DNA of 9,084 nt from a bacterium (lineage in GTDB: Bacteria > AUK180 > JAQVHJ01). Under the pieces are notes generated by a model. It was not told the origin of the DNA and ran no database searches. It saw only the letters and a list, made by a program, of their open reading frames with translations. The stretch's first letter is position 1, and every line of letters begins with the position of its first letter. The position numbers were made by a program, and so were the translations under genes. Below, piece by piece: positions 1 to 7,500 of the stretch. The stretch covers positions 1 to 9,084 of the forward strand of contig JAQVHJ010000071.1 in the NCBI GenBank assembly GCA_028696285.1. The letters run 5' to 3'.

Positions 1-578
1 TCTTCTAATGATTTGAACCTGGTCTTCCCCACACTCTTAAATTCAAGATTATATTCTTCAATCCTTTCATCAGCAATAATCATAACCGGCGTTGCATACT
101 TTGTTCCTAAAGCTGATTGAATAAACGGAACCCCATTAAAATAATACAGACATTTAGTTTTAATCTTTAATATTTTCCGATAAATTTCTCCGGACGATAT
201 GCCGATCCTAACATTTAAGGAATGAATACCCTGGCTTGTCTTTATCTTATTACTATTAAAGTAATTCCGGATCAATATGGAAGATGCGCACGCTTTAAGT
301 TCATGCTCTTCCCCCCTGAAATATGCAGTGAATGCATCCCCTGCAAATGATATTATATCTCCCGAATTATCCAGAACAATCTTTAGTGAAGGTTCAAATA
401 CCTGATTGATCAAATCCGAAATAGCTTCAAGCCCGGTTTTTCCTGATTCCATGAATGACTGGGTTAAACTTGAAAATCCGACTATATCAACAAATATTAC
501 TGTCCCGGAATCTTTCCCAGTAAATTTTTTGCGAAAATAATCCCCGCATATAGTTTGGGGTAATAAATTCTTATACAT
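1..578 (-). CDS. Class III nucleotidyl cyclase-type protein, N-terminal part (paralogue of the 1341-aa cyclase)
   Basis: The frame is open from an ATG at 578 to the window edge, giving 192 codons, so the 3' end is missing. The translation begins MYKNLLPQTI and aligns without gaps through residue 81 with the N-terminus of the large cyclase encoded at 4537-8562 (MYGNLLPEII). It carries the class III cyclase motif IFVDIVGFSS with metal-binding D31, and ISFAGDAFTA with the second metal Asp D81. The residue four before D81 is Ser77, where many cyclases have Lys. The later CLYYFNGVPFIQSAL stretch lacks the catalytic Asn/Arg pair, as expected for a C1-type half that needs a C2 partner. By analogy with the paralogue, the missing part probably holds a second cyclase domain, an ATPase and TPRs; that is inference. 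The gene lies 23 bp after the barrel-like protein and probably shares its operon. No clear Shine-Dalgarno precedes the start. An ATG at 583 is out of frame and an in-frame TTG exists at 587, but paralogue alignment favours 578. Confidence 0.88.
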   Translation of the reverse strand, partial: MYKNLLPQTICGDYFRKKFTGKDSGTVIFVDIVGFSSLTQSFMESGKTGLEAISDLINQVFEPSLKIVLDNSGDIISFAGDAFTAYFRGEEHELKACASSILIRNYFNSNKIKTSQGIHSLNVRIGISSGEIYRKILKIKTKCLYYFNGVPFIQSALGTKYATPVMIIADERIEEYNLEFKSVGKTRFKSLE

Positions 579-601
579 ATCATTCAATTTTTAAAAATTA
601 A

Positions 602-1459
602 TCAAAACTCCAGAATATTTAATCCTACTCTGATCTCATTGAACGCCTGGACATTATCCCCGGAATTAACCATTGTGTACCCTACGTAAACTATCGTTCC
701 GTCAAAGAGATCAACTGCAAAGTAGGGTGTCATATCCAAACGGCTTACTTCAGAATTCGGAATTTCCTCTTCATCCAATTTATTTGCAGTAGTCTGGAAT
801 CCTTCGACAAGTATGCCAATCTGGGAGCCGGCATCAACAAATGTATAATTCAAACTCAGACCGTATCTGAAGACATCACCGGGATTGAACGTGAAATATG
901 TATCCTGAAAATCACGGCCTATCGTAATTACATAACCAACATATCCCCGGATCAATCCGCCTTTAAATAATGCATAAAAACCAAGATTATGCGTTCCGCC
1001 CCAGGGAGTATATAAAGTTCCTCCTGTCTGATATTCATCTTCTCCCAACGCTTCTTTTACCAGTGATGAACCGGTCGGGAGAGTCCAGTTAAAATCAAAT
1101 GCAAATTTTGGAGAACCAAACCTGGTGCAGATAGTCAAGTCTCCGATTCCCTTTCCTTTCCTTGATCCGTCATCACCGCTCCGTTTCTTTGTTACATACG
1201 GTAACTCCAAACCTAAACCCATTATATCTCCAATCCCAATCCAGACCTTGGTATCGTAATCAATGAATGTGTAGTCATTCCCTGTATCGTACTTCTCCCC
1301 TTCAAGATCATAAAACTCAGTCCCCTTCGCATATGTAATCGTCTCCTCCGTTATTATCATTCCGCTCGGAGGAATATAAAAATCAAATTCTGTAATAGGA
1401 ACAGAAAATGCCGAAACACTTAACAGGAGAAAAAGAAATAAGTATGAGAATTTTTTCAT
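602..1459 (-). CDS. Secreted protein, probable outer-membrane beta-barrel
   Basis: This 285-residue protein starts with a clear signal peptide: MKK, then a hydrophobic stretch to about residue 17, with likely cleavage near residues 17-19. The mature part is rich in Tyr, Phe and Gly in alternating strand-like segments (for example NLGFYALFKGGLIRGYVGY), and it ends in RVGLNILEF. A terminal Phe after an alternating pattern is a typical BAM recognition signature of outer-membrane barrels. The general look resembles the MetA-type or 'transporter' barrels of roughly 250-320 residues often annotated as phenol-degradation MetA-like, but I cannot assign a substrate. An ideal Shine-Dalgarno AAGGAGG lies 5 nt before the ATG and overlaps the stop codon (TAA) of the membrane-protein gene upstream. 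The gap between those two genes is 10 bp, so translation is probably coupled. It is followed closely by the second cyclase gene. A soluble periplasmic beta protein is possible but less likely. Confidence 0.8.
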   Translation of the reverse strand: MKKFSYLFLFLLLSVSAFSVPITEFDFYIPPSGMIITEETITYAKGTEFYDLEGEKYDTGNDYTFIDYDTKVWIGIGDIMGLGLELPYVTKKRSGDDGSRKGKGIGDLTICTRFGSPKFAFDFNWTLPTGSSLVKEALGEDEYQTGGTLYTPWGGTHNLGFYALFKGGLIRGYVGYVITIGRDFQDTYFTFNPGDVFRYGLSLNYTFVDAGSQIGILVEGFQTTANKLDEEEIPNSEVSRLDMTPYFAVDLFDGTIVYVGYTMVNSGDNVQAFNEIRVGLNILEF

Positions 1460-1469
1460 GCAATCCTCC

Positions 1470-3251
1470 TTAGTTCACTATTTGAATATTTATTTCTTTT
1501 AAATCAATCTCAGGATTAGTAAGGTCTATCTTAATAACTCCCGGGATCTGTGATAATGCGATTTTTTCAATCGGTATATCAAACGGAATGACTTCCCTGT
1601 CAATAAGAACCATTAAAAAGAATGAACCTTCTCCGAGATTTGTAAATTCGAATCTCCCTTCGGTATCTGTTTCCAGGGAATGGAGGAAATTATTCGCCCA
1701 GACTAATCCGGAAAATTCCTTTTCAGGAACATTGAAATCGCTGAATAGCCCGACCTTAACAGATGTTAACGGCGCTCCGTTCAGAAGAAGCTTGCCGGAG
1801 ATCTTCCCCTCCAGAAGGACAGAATCCGGAACTTGAAATTCCTTCAATTCTTCCTTTGTTCTTGGATCTTTTGATTCTTGAGCTGTTTTCAACCATGTCT
1901 GCGCTTCCTCAAGTTTTCCGAAATGCAGATAGGCCTTTGCAAGATTTAATGCAGATCTACCGCCTGCATGGAATTTTTCAGGGTTTGAAAATTCAAGTAA
2001 ATATCTGTAATTTATTTCATTAATCGGGAGCCGGGAAAATTTAGAAAGCAGGATCATTCTCGGAAGTAAAAGATCATACGCAAAGGCCGCCTGTTTCTGA
2101 TGCGCCTTTTTAGTGTCCCACAACTTGAAATAACCCATATATAATAATTCCCGGCATACATTATTATAAACAGTCTCGCCATTTTTCTCAACAAGGTATT
2201 TTTCAATCTTTTCCAGGTTTTCATAACTTACGCCAATCGTCTCTCTCCCTAAAAAATACCCGTAACCTTCTGTTTCCATCTTCCATTCCTTAACTGCGAA
2301 TGGATTGACTTCATCCGTTTTTAAAACGAGAACCGTTTTAATCTCTTTCCCAATCTCCGGAATTCCTATTACAGAGGCAAGGCTCGTTTTCCCCCAGTCA
2401 TATCTCCTGATGGCTTCGTTAAATTTATTTGTAATGACAAAAAGCAAAAGCAAAATCATGATAACGGGAAATATAAACCGTAATATTCTTTCCTTGGACG
2501 GGCGGAAAACCGGAGCACACGCAGTCGCCATTCCCGCAAATATTGCAAAAGAAAAACCAAGCATGAATATAAGAGCATTCCTGATAAGAATGAATCCAAG
2601 ATATGAAACCTCTCCTGCTTTATCCAAAACCTCCGATACCAGAACAATATAGTTTGCAAAAACCCATTCATTTAAAGCTACTATTATTGAAATTACACAA
2701 CCTAATAATGCCCCCATTATAAAACTTAAAACGGGTTTGCTCTTTTCTCCTTCCTTACCCCAGCCCCATGATTTAAGATCACCAGCCCAACCCGCTTCGC
2801 CGGCTACGATCCAGAGTATACCAAAAAGAATTACTATCATGATATTTAACCTGTTCAAAGGTGAGGAAGTATCAAGATAACCTATATGAATAAGGGCCGA
2901 TGAACGCGTCAGCTCGCCTGTAATAAATAAAAGGATAATAATAGAAAGAATAAAAATCACCCATGATTTTGCTGCTGCCGCTTTATTTATTAATCCTGGA
3001 AGGAGATTAGGATTGATTACAGATAAAAATAGGAAAAATACAATTAACGCTAAAATTATTTCAATTATTAATAAGGTCTTCCCCTTCAGCATCAGGTCAG
3101 CCATCTTTTCATATTCAAGAAGTTCCTGATGTGTCAAAAGCATTGAACTGTAATTTGGCACAGAAATTGACGCCAAAACACCAACCACCAGAAAACCAAG
3201 TAACACACCAAGCAGAATTGCTGCCCCAATGAAAAGAATGTCTTTTCTCAT
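1470..3251 (-). CDS. Polytopic membrane protein with TPR-like and carboxypeptidase-regulatory-like C-terminal region
   Basis: This is a 593-residue protein of no family I recognise. About seven hydrophobic segments fall near residues 6-28, 59-79, 97-113, 135-151, 174-192, 214-240 and 256-274, in the N-terminal half. The rest is soluble: a mostly helical part (about 290-460) with a TPR-like helix pair at 434-460 (LNLAKAYLHFGKLEEAQTWL), then a beta-rich module (about 481-590). That module has the pattern GKISGKLLLNGAPLTSVKVGLF followed by TDTEGRFEFTNLGEGSFFLMV, which is characteristic of carboxypeptidase-regulatory-like/CarboxypepD_reg or transthyretin-like folds. An extracytoplasmic location for the C-terminal module is inferred. 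The start ATG lies about 22 nt below the predicted transcription start of a perfect-consensus promoter, with AGGGGG as ribosome binding site about 8 nt upstream. It is the first gene of a probable three-gene operon with the barrel-like protein and the cyclase paralogue. Confidence 0.88.
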   Translation of the reverse strand: MRKDILFIGAAILLGVLLGFLVVGVLASISVPNYSSMLLTHQELLEYEKMADLMLKGKTLLIIEIILALIVFFLFLSVINPNLLPGLINKAAAAKSWVIFILSIIILLFITGELTRSSALIHIGYLDTSSPLNRLNIMIVILFGILWIVAGEAGWAGDLKSWGWGKEGEKSKPVLSFIMGALLGCVISIIVALNEWVFANYIVLVSEVLDKAGEVSYLGFILIRNALIFMLGFSFAIFAGMATACAPVFRPSKERILRFIFPVIMILLLLFVITNKFNEAIRRYDWGKTSLASVIGIPEIGKEIKTVLVLKTDEVNPFAVKEWKMETEGYGYFLGRETIGVSYENLEKIEKYLVEKNGETVYNNVCRELLYMGYFKLWDTKKAHQKQAAFAYDLLLPRMILLSKFSRLPINEINYRYLLEFSNPEKFHAGGRSALNLAKAYLHFGKLEEAQTWLKTAQESKDPRTKEELKEFQVPDSVLLEGKISGKLLLNGAPLTSVKVGLFSDFNVPEKEFSGLVWANNFLHSLETDTEGRFEFTNLGEGSFFLMVLIDREVIPFDIPIEKIALSQIPGVIKIDLTNPEIDLKEINIQIVN

Positions 3252-3263
3252 TTCAAAACCCCC

Positions 3264-3308
3264 TGTTTTTATAATCTAAATTATAAAACAGATTATTAAA
3301 TTTGTCAA
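3264..3308 (-). promoter_or_regulatory. Perfect-consensus sigma70-type promoter with palindromic candidate operator
   Basis: On the minus strand, TTGACA (3308-3303) and TATAAT (3285-3280) are separated by exactly 17 bp, a perfect match to the sigma70 consensus. The expected start of transcription is near 3273, leaving a leader of about 22 nt before the ATG at 3251. An inverted repeat covers the -10 box and start site: the right arm at 3280-3290 (attataaaaca) pairs with the left arm at 3264-3275 (tgtttttataat), with one extra T in the left arm and a 4-nt CTAA centre. The position suits a repressor operator, though part of the symmetry arises because the -10 sequence itself is mirrored. The promoter begins only 3-4 bp from the edge of the inverted-repeat element at 3312. 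It would drive the membrane protein, barrel-like protein and cyclase paralogue. Confidence 0.8.
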
Positions 3309-3311
3309 GTG

Positions 3312-3361
3312 AAAATAGGGGACAAAGATAGGGGACAGCCCATGCTATTTTTGCGATTATT
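3312..3361 (+). repeat. Left inverted-repeat arm of the MITE-like element
   Basis: This arm contains two tandem ATAGGGGACA blocks (starting near 3315 and at 3328), followed by GCCCATGCTATTTTTGCGATTATT. Bases 3328-3361 are an exact reverse complement of 3723-3756. It ends next to the -35 box of the downstream operon. The AAAATAG outer edge and the internal CTATTTT allow a small hairpin within the arm. Confidence 0.85.
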
Positions 3362-3540
3362 CTTTATATAATTCCAATGTTTCATTATTTATGAAATATC
3401 TATATGTTATTGATTCTGTAGATCATAATTTATGTATAAACCAATTTTTTCTTGTTAAATAATCATAAATCAGATTTAACCGAAATAATCGTGAGTATAA
3501 GGTTCTCAAATAGTGTTTATTCGCATAGAATGTACGTTTA

Positions 3541-3572
3541 AATTAAAATAATAATCGCAAGGGTGTCCCCCT
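3541..3572 (+). repeat. Internal partial copy of the element end
   Basis: The 20 bases 3541-3560 (aattaaaataataatcgcaa) are identical to 3714-3733 in the right end and in the same orientation. They are followed by GGGTGTCCCCCTA where the right end has AAATAGCATGGGCTGTCCCCTA, as if about ten bases had been lost. The short motif TAATCGCAA also occurs at 3694-3702 and, inverted, at 3352-3360. The element therefore carries three or more related end or binding-site copies. Confidence 0.7.
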
Positions 3573-3722
3573 AAAGCAATATTTTTCTTTAATATATTTT
3601 ATTAATATTGTAAAAATGATATTGAAATGTCAATATGTAAGGCCACTAATATGGGTTTTTAAGATTATTGTATTAAAAATTGTTTTACTTAAGTAATCGC
3701 AAATATTAAAAATAATTAAAAT

Positions 3723-3770
3723 AATAATCGCAAAAATAGCATGGGCTGTCCCCTATTTTGTCCCTATTTT
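3723..3770 (-). repeat. Right inverted-repeat arm of the MITE-like element, overlapping the hydrolase stop
   Basis: Reading on the minus strand, the arm begins AAAATAGGGACAAAATAGGGG and continues through the same 34-bp core as the left arm. It has one G fewer in its first GGG run and one G fewer after the AAA run. The final Lys codon and TAG stop of the alpha/beta hydrolase gene (3764-3769) lie inside this arm, so the element edge forms the end of that reading frame. Confidence 0.85.
3732..3759 (-). terminator. Possible weak terminator hairpin after the hydrolase gene
   Basis: On the minus strand, a few bases past the hydrolase stop, AAAATAG can pair with CTATTTT across a 13-base centre that holds a further GGG/CCC pairing. 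The downstream arm ends in five T residues. The stem is short and AT-rich, so termination would be weak. It is formed by the element arm rather than being a dedicated terminator, and the equivalent structure exists in the left arm. Confidence 0.3.
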
Positions 3771-4549
3771 GATTTTAAAAAATCCCTCAACTCCCTGCAG
3801 AATGGGTCGGGATTGTCATTGAAGATGAAGTGGCCTGCTCTGTCAATCATTACTTTTTTGATCTCGGGGATCAGGTTAAGTAATAGCATTTCTTTATTTT
3901 TCTCGCCGTAGAAGTAGATTTTAGGGATCTGGATATTCTTAAATTTCTTCAGCAGTTCCCCGTTATCAGACCAGTAAACTAATGACTCGGAACTTTTATA
4001 GAAACCGCGGGGATCGGCTGATGCGCTCCATTCTGCCCATAACTTGAAACTTGGGTCCTTAGATAATATAAATTGCTTCCGAATAGCTTGAAAAAAGCTT
4101 TCAATAAATTCCTTCTCAGATACGGCAATTGTACGTCTGCTTAAAATTGAACAATCTTCACGCACAAGGTTTCCTTCAATATTTACAAAAGATGAAATCT
4201 TTTCAGGAATCAGGTCATATAGCAATAACCCTATTGCACCGCCCATGCTGTGCCCGAGGATATGTATCTTCGAATGTTCATACTTGTCAAGAACTAACCT
4301 GCAAATTTCAGCTTGGTCCTCCATTTTAAATGAGAAACTCTCTCCTCTTGAACTTTTCCCGTACCCAATTGAATCAATAGCAAGTACCGAATACTCTTTC
4401 AATAGATTTGACTTGAATATCTCTGAAAAAGAATCCTTTCCGCATCCAAGGCCGTGGATACAGAACAGAAGGTGTTCATTATTCTTCCTGTACTCACATG
4501 ATACTTGATATGCATCACCCTTATAATTTAACCCTACTACCTTTTCCAT
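3764..4549 (-). CDS. Alpha/beta hydrolase
   Basis: This is a 261-residue protein with the usual layout of the alpha/beta hydrolase fold (Abhydrolase_1/6 type). The oxyanion-loop motif HGLG is at residues 32-35, the nucleophile elbow GHSMGG at 99-104 makes Ser101 the catalytic serine, and the catalytic histidine is His240 in RAGHFIF. The acid is probably Glu216 or a nearby acidic residue in FYGEKNKE, which is not certain. There is no signal peptide, so it should be cytoplasmic. The substrate is unknown; esterase, lipase or thioesterase-like activity cannot be told apart from sequence. The start ATG lies 13 nt inside the 3' end of the large cyclase gene, suggesting an operon with translational coupling. 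Only a weak purine-rich GAGAAAAA precedes the start. The stop codon lies in the right arm of the MITE-like element, so the extreme C-terminus may differ from the ancestral one, but the catalytic core is complete. Confidence 0.9.
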   Translation of the reverse strand: MEKVVGLNYKGDAYQVSCEYRKNNEHLLFCIHGLGCGKDSFSEIFKSNLLKEYSVLAIDSIGYGKSSRGESFSFKMEDQAEICRLVLDKYEHSKIHILGHSMGGAIGLLLYDLIPEKISSFVNIEGNLVREDCSILSRRTIAVSEKEFIESFFQAIRKQFILSKDPSFKLWAEWSASADPRGFYKSSESLVYWSDNGELLKKFKNIQIPKIYFYGEKNKEMLLLNLIPEIKKVMIDRAGHFIFNDNPDPFCRELRDFLKSK

Positions 4550-7500
4550 TTTTTCTCACACTCTTTTTCAAATAATTTTATTTGCTTTTGAAAACCGGGA
4601 TCCGGAAACTCATTAAAGTATAGAGAATAACTCTTAACTGGATATTTTAGATACCTTGAATCCCCCCTGATCCACCAAATCCAGTATAAAATAAAAGCTT
4701 TCTCTTTCATTGATTCAAAAGATTTAAAATTATTTTTTAATTCATTTATTGTTTGCTTATTGCCCTGACTGTAAAATATAATATTCTTCAAAATCTTTGT
4801 TAAAGAATATATCTCTTTATTAGACGAATACTTTTTATAACGGTTAAGTTCAATAATACTTTTATTGGCTTCTTTAAATAATCCTTTTTGTAATTGAAGA
4901 AACGCTAATGAGTAATAATACCGTGAGAGCGGATTATAATATTTAATCATTATGCATTCGTTAATAGCTGAATTAATATATTCAATTGCTTTGTTTATAT
5001 TTCCTTTTTCAACTTCATGCAAAGAATAAAGAAAGTAATTTCTGCATATATCACCCAATTCAGGTAGTTTGTGACAATAAGTTTTATGAAGATCCAAATA
5101 ATATTTAGACATCTTTCTATCTCCGGCAAAAAAATAATTTTCACAAATATTACCGAATGAAAAGCATAAAGCGCTTTCGTTTTTTATCTCTTTATTCAAT
5201 TTAATATTGACTAAAGCCATATCAATTGCTTCTCTGTATTCCATCATTGAATTTTTAATGCAGCTGAGATTATTTAATACCTCTGCTATTAATCTCTTGT
5301 TTCCCGTCCTTTCTGCTATTTGTCGGGCACATGAATAATAATTAAATGCCTTTTCATATGATGATTTATCCGCAAAATAATCTCCCATATTTGAATAAGA
5401 AAAATAACTATTAATTAAATCTCCGATCTTTGTACATAACTTTATATTTTCCTGAAAACATCTCAATGCTTCTTTAAATTTTTCTAATGATTTATAGATG
5501 ATTCCAAGATTCCCTAAAGCTACAATTAAATTTCGATGATTTTTTATTTGTCTGTAAATCTTAACAGCTTCTTTCATAAATTTCAATGATTTTTTATTTT
5601 CGTTCATATATTTGAAGTATATAGCAAGATTTCCAAAAGCATTCGCAAGACCTAATTGGTATTTAGTTTTCTTTGACAGTTCAAGTAATTGATTTGTATA
5701 CTGTTGAAATCTATTTAAATCACCTAAGCGTCTTGAAGCATTAGCTAAATATAATAAAGCATCTCCTTGTTCCTGAAAACTGCCGGAATTTTTTGAGGAT
5801 ATTAGTGATTGTTCTGCAAATCTAAATACTTTTACATATTTTCCCTGGACTATTAATAACTCGGTATATTTATTCAACGCTCTGGAATGTAGTAATGGAT
5901 GCTTATTTTCTTTTGATAGTACAATGGCTTTTTTTAAATTTTTCTCGGCTTTTCCTATCTCTCCCGTCATAGTATAAATAAGTCCCAGATTAATTAATAT
6001 TTCGCATCTTATTATTGGTGTTAATTTATAATCCAGCAATTTAGTATAGTCTTCAATTGCTTTAATATTCTGAAAATTCAGTTTCTCCTGCTCAGCAAGT
6101 CTTTTCAAATAAAAAACTGTTTTCTCCTGATTCCCCGCATTCTCATAATGATAAACCAGTTCTGCATATTTACTTTCTATCTTTTTTCTGTAAACATCCT
6201 CTATCGTTTCTGCTGCAATTAAATGCAACTTGCGCAAGGTTTTCTTTAACTGCATCTCATATACTGCTTCCCTAATCAATGCATGTTTAAATATATATAC
6301 CAGCTCTGAAAGAACTTCCCAGATAGATTCATCAAGACCCTTCTTGAGGAAATAATCTAAATTTCTTGATTGAGTAATTCTCTTCAAAACAGGTATTAAT
6401 ATCTCCTTCCCGAAAACTGAAGCAGTCTTCACAACCTCCTTCAAATCTGATTCCAATCTGTCTACCCTTGAAATGATGATAGAATGAACTGTGCGCGGTA
6501 TACGAAAAGTCTTTGTTTTAGAATAAAATACATCATCCTTAAGAATAATATTATCCGATTCTTTGAGGTACCTTGTTATTTGCTCTATGAAAAATGGATT
6601 CCCTTCTGATCTTTGCGTGATTTCTTTAAATAAATCACGTGAGACAGGATAGTCAAGTATTCCCTGAATTATTTCTGATATGGAATCAGTATCCAACGCA
6701 CCTAAATTGACACTTACAGAATCTTGCTCTAATTCCAATCTGAATGGCTTTCCATCATCCGAAGTACGGGATGAACAGATAAATTTAATATTTTGCTCAT
6801 GGAAAGTTCTTGCAAGAATTTTCAGTACTCTTGTAGATTCAAAATCAATATTATGGATATCTTCAATATCTACAAGAACAGGATTAATTTTTAATTGAAT
6901 TGAAAAGAATATTTCAAGCGCAAGCAAGAGATTGTCAAACTTCGCTTTTGGATCTAATTTATCATAGAAATTATTCCTGAGATCAAGTCCTGCTAAATCA
7001 GATAATATCTTGAAAAATAGATCTTTCTCCTGGATCGAATCTTTAAAGGAATATTTCCTTATCATGTTATTGAAAATTAGATTGAAGTTCTTTCTATTCT
7101 TTAAATCAGAATTTTCCTCTGTCTGTTTGAAATATTCTTTCAACATATTCTTGAATGGATTCAAGGGTTCCTTAACAATACCCTCACAATCCATTTTCAG
7201 ATAAATATACTTATCTTCTCCAAGACTTCCTTTTATTTTCTGTGCAAAAGTTGATTTCCCTATTCCTGCAGGGCCGTCTATATATAATATTCTTAACTTA
7301 TCGGTTTCTTTAAGATAATTCTTTGCCTGGGAAAGTTCCTTCTCTCTTCCGAAAAAATTACTTCTTTCAAAATCCTTCTTTTGCAAAGACCATCGTGAAT
7401 ATTCGTAAACAGGTATTTTTTTTTGGAAACCTTTTATCTGGAATTTTCCATACTGTGAAAACTCTGCCGAACTTTTCAATGAATTATAAATTGCAGCATC

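Larger units (their letters stand above)
3312..3770. mobile_element. Non-autonomous inverted-repeat element (MITE-like, about 460 bp, no ORF)
   Basis: A very AT-rich stretch without coding capacity is bounded by inverted repeats of about 50 bp: 3312-3361 on the left, and 3723-3770 on the right. A 34-bp core matches perfectly (3328-3361 against the complement of 3723-3756). The outer parts match with two single-base gaps. Each end carries two GGGACA motifs 14-16 bp apart and a subterminal TTGCGATTATT. An incomplete third copy of the end sequence lies inside at 3541-3572. No transposase is encoded, so movement would have to rely on an enzyme elsewhere. The 'aaaatagggga-cag' ends recall, from memory, repeats found beside REP-associated tyrosine (Y1, IS200-like) transposase genes; this link is inference. 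No clear target-site duplication is visible. The element sits between the hydrolase and the next operon and supplies the stop codon of the hydrolase. Confidence 0.75.

Noticed and set aside
569..583. Alternative start of the second cyclase at the ATG at 583
   Set aside because: It is out of frame with the conserved MYKNLLP N-terminus; paralogue alignment fixes the start at 578.
2456..2671. 71-residue minus-strand frame within the membrane-protein gene
   Set aside because: It is a shadow in another frame of the well-supported 593-residue protein and has no ribosome binding site or family resemblance.
3270..3275. Divergent plus-strand promoter from the mirrored TATAAT
   Set aside because: The palindrome creates a TATAAT on the plus strand, but no -35-like sequence stands 17 bp upstream and no plus-strand gene follows.
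3312..3770. Riboswitch, structured ncRNA or group II intron in the non-coding stretch
   Set aside because: The symmetry is that of terminal inverted repeats on DNA, the interior is simple AT-rich sequence, and no conserved RNA core could be recognised.
4900..6300. Foreign origin of the AT-rich TPR part of the large cyclase
   Set aside because: The bias towards A/T goes with Lys, Asn, Tyr and Ile-rich helical repeats; the frame is continuous with the N-terminal domains and shows no junction.
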